Assembly (NCBI GenBank): GCA_020354665.1
Contig: CP070653.1
Coordinates: 575,178-639,177, forward strand
DNA from: Burkholderiales bacterium
GTDB lineage: Bacteria; Pseudomonadota; Gammaproteobacteria; Burkholderiales; Burkholderiaceae_C
Length of the DNA: 64,000 bases
Direction of reading: 5' to 3'
Shown piece by piece: positions 63,176 through 64,000 of this stretch. The notes beneath the pieces were generated by a model that was given only the letters and a program-made list of their open reading frames with translations, ran no database searches and was not told the origin of the DNA. Made by a program: the position numbers and the translations under genes. Numbering within the stretch: the first letter of the stretch is position 1; the number at the start of each line of letters is the position of its first letter.

Positions 63176-63817
63176 ATGTACCGCCTCCATTGCTTCAGCC
63201 AGTCCGGAAACAGCTACAAGGTGGCGTTTTTGCTGCGCGCGCTCGGTCAGCCGTTCGAGCCGGTGTTCGTCGACTTCATGCACGGCGCGACGCGTGACCC
63301 GAACTGGCGCGCCCACACCAACGAGATGGGCGAGGCACCGGTGCTCGACACCGGCACGCGCAGGATCACACAGTCCGGTGCGATCCTGACCTACCTGGCC
63401 GACACGCACGGCGCCTACGGCGGTCGCACGCCCGACGAGCGGCTCGAGATCCTGCGCTGGCTGCTGTTCGACAACCACAAGTTCACCAGCTACTTCGCCA
63501 CCTACCGCTTCTCCAAGGCCTTCGGCCCCGTGGCGCCCGACCCCGCGGTGATGAACTGGCTGAAGGGCCGCATCGACAACGCATGGGGCATCGTCGACAA
63601 GCACCTGGCGAGCTCGCCATACATCGTCGGCGGCGAGCCGACGATCGCCGACTTCTCGTTGTCGGGCTACGTGTTCTATCCGCCCGAAGAAAGCGGCTAC
63701 GACATCCCGGCGCAATTCCCGCACCTCGGTGCGTGGATGGGGCGCATGAAGGCGATTCCGGGCTGGGGGCCGCCGTACGACATCCTGCCGGGCGAGCGGA
63801 TCGCGCCGAAGTGGTAG
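63176..63817 (+). CDS. Glutathione S-transferase family protein
   Basis: A 213-residue GST-fold protein. The thioredoxin-like N-terminal domain has YRLHCFSQSGNSYKVAFLLRALG, where SQSGNSYK resembles the beta-class/YfcG-like active site, and ITQSGAILTYLADTHGAYGG with the glutathione-binding ES/QS motif. The helical C-terminal domain has PYIVGGEPTIADFSLSGYVFYP with the N-capping box TIADF. The substrate is unknown. It may be co-transcribed with the DUF2784 gene. Confidence 0.9.
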   Translation: MYRLHCFSQSGNSYKVAFLLRALGQPFEPVFVDFMHGATRDPNWRAHTNEMGEAPVLDTGTRRITQSGAILTYLADTHGAYGGRTPDERLEILRWLLFDNHKFTSYFATYRFSKAFGPVAPDPAVMNWLKGRIDNAWGIVDKHLASSPYIVGGEPTIADFSLSGYVFYPPEESGYDIPAQFPHLGAWMGRMKAIPGWGPPYDILPGERIAPKW

Positions 63818-63845
63818 CGCAGCGCAGCGCACGGTGTGCGGGGAC

Positions 63846-64000
63846 ATGCGCGGGCTCCTCGGCACCCGAGGCATCGCCTTGACGCCGGCGTCGTCGCGCA
63901 GCCTTGGTCGGCGCGTGCTGTGGCTCGGCGTCTGCCTGGCTGCCGGGCTGGGCGTCGGCGCAGGTGGCCAGTGGCTCACCGGTGATGCAGCGTGGTTCCT
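63846..64000 (+). CDS. Small membrane protein, partial at window end
   Basis: An open reading from ATG at 63846 to the window edge, 51 residues so far. It contains a hydrophobic, Gly-rich helix (VLWLGVCLAAGLGVGAGG) followed by QWLTGDAAWFL. I recall short betaproteobacterial proteins with this pattern that continue with a second helix, but no function is known. The start is uncertain because no clear ribosome site precedes it. Confidence 0.5.
   Translation, partial: MRGLLGTRGIALTPASSRSLGRRVLWLGVCLAAGLGVGAGGQWLTGDAAWF

Overview
The window is high-G+C chromosomal DNA from a betaproteobacterium, most likely of the order Burkholderiales. The evidence is a class I PHA synthase with an acetoacetyl-CoA reductase, a homodimeric-type pyruvate dehydrogenase E1 followed by E2 and an E3 that carries its own lipoyl domain, the neighbourhood folD / FixJ-type regulator / PAS kinase / aceE-aceF-lpdA, and many families typical of that order (DUF502, DUF2788, DUF2189, TIGR02281 protease, BTLCP/LapD pair). 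Both strands are densely coded. I saw no rRNA, tRNA, CRISPR array, insertion sequence or phage gene. The base composition looks even, so this reads as core chromosome.

Layout. 1-2.9 kb: a minus-strand acyl-CoA dehydrogenase pair, a thioredoxin-like fragment and the start of a P1-family peptidase. 3-6.7 kb: a secreted retropepsin-like protease with a DTC motif, yajQ, murB and a DUF1015 gene. 6.8-10 kb: a Spy/CpxP-like Met/His-rich periplasmic protein divergent from an OmpR-type two-component system. 10-21.5 kb: fumarylpyruvate hydrolase-like gene, argG, DUF924, a GNAT protein, a K+ channel, an oxidoreductase, a 2OG-Fe dioxygenase, DUF502, an MFS exporter, thpR, a membrane pseudokinase and trxC. 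21.7-27.5 kb: DUF456, rmuC, a glutaredoxin-like envelope protein, prlC and folD. 27.5-37.1 kb: a two-component system divergent from the pyruvate dehydrogenase operon. 37.3-42.8 kb: an L,D-transpeptidase with a TPR/NTF2-like partner, then a decayed stretch (a frameshifted NTF2-like gene and a lapG relic) ahead of an intact lapD. 42.9-50.3 kb: a Nudix hydrolase, maiA, pgeF, phaC, phaB, small membrane proteins and mnmH. 50.3-57.8 kb: glnD and map divergent from purL. 57.8-64 kb: a methyltransferase relic, another NTF2-like envelope protein, msrBA, DUF938, a flavin-monooxygenase relic, a PF10118 gene, a thioesterase, DUF2784, a GST and the start of a small membrane protein.

How the genes work together. 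Pyruvate dehydrogenase supplies acetyl-CoA, and phaC/phaB can store it as polyhydroxybutyrate. FolD, PurL and ArgG belong to C1, purine and arginine synthesis, and GlnD senses nitrogen. MurB, PgeF and the L,D-transpeptidase serve the cell wall. MsrBA, TrxC, the glutaredoxin-like protein and the Spy-like protein serve redox or envelope quality control. MaiA-like and fumarylpyruvate hydrolase-like enzymes point to a gentisate or homogentisate route whose genes are scattered.

The most interesting signal is the Lap biofilm-control module. LapD is intact, but the tryptophan that in Pseudomonas LapD binds the LapG protease is a serine here, and the adjacent lapG is a frameshifted remnant. Next in interest are a membrane-anchored pseudokinase that has lost every catalytic motif, and a Met/His-rich sensor kinase paired with a Met/His-repeat periplasmic protein. 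Five gene relics are scattered through the window, which suggests ongoing streamlining or, in places, sequence errors. All family calls come from reading the sequence and from recall; no search was run.
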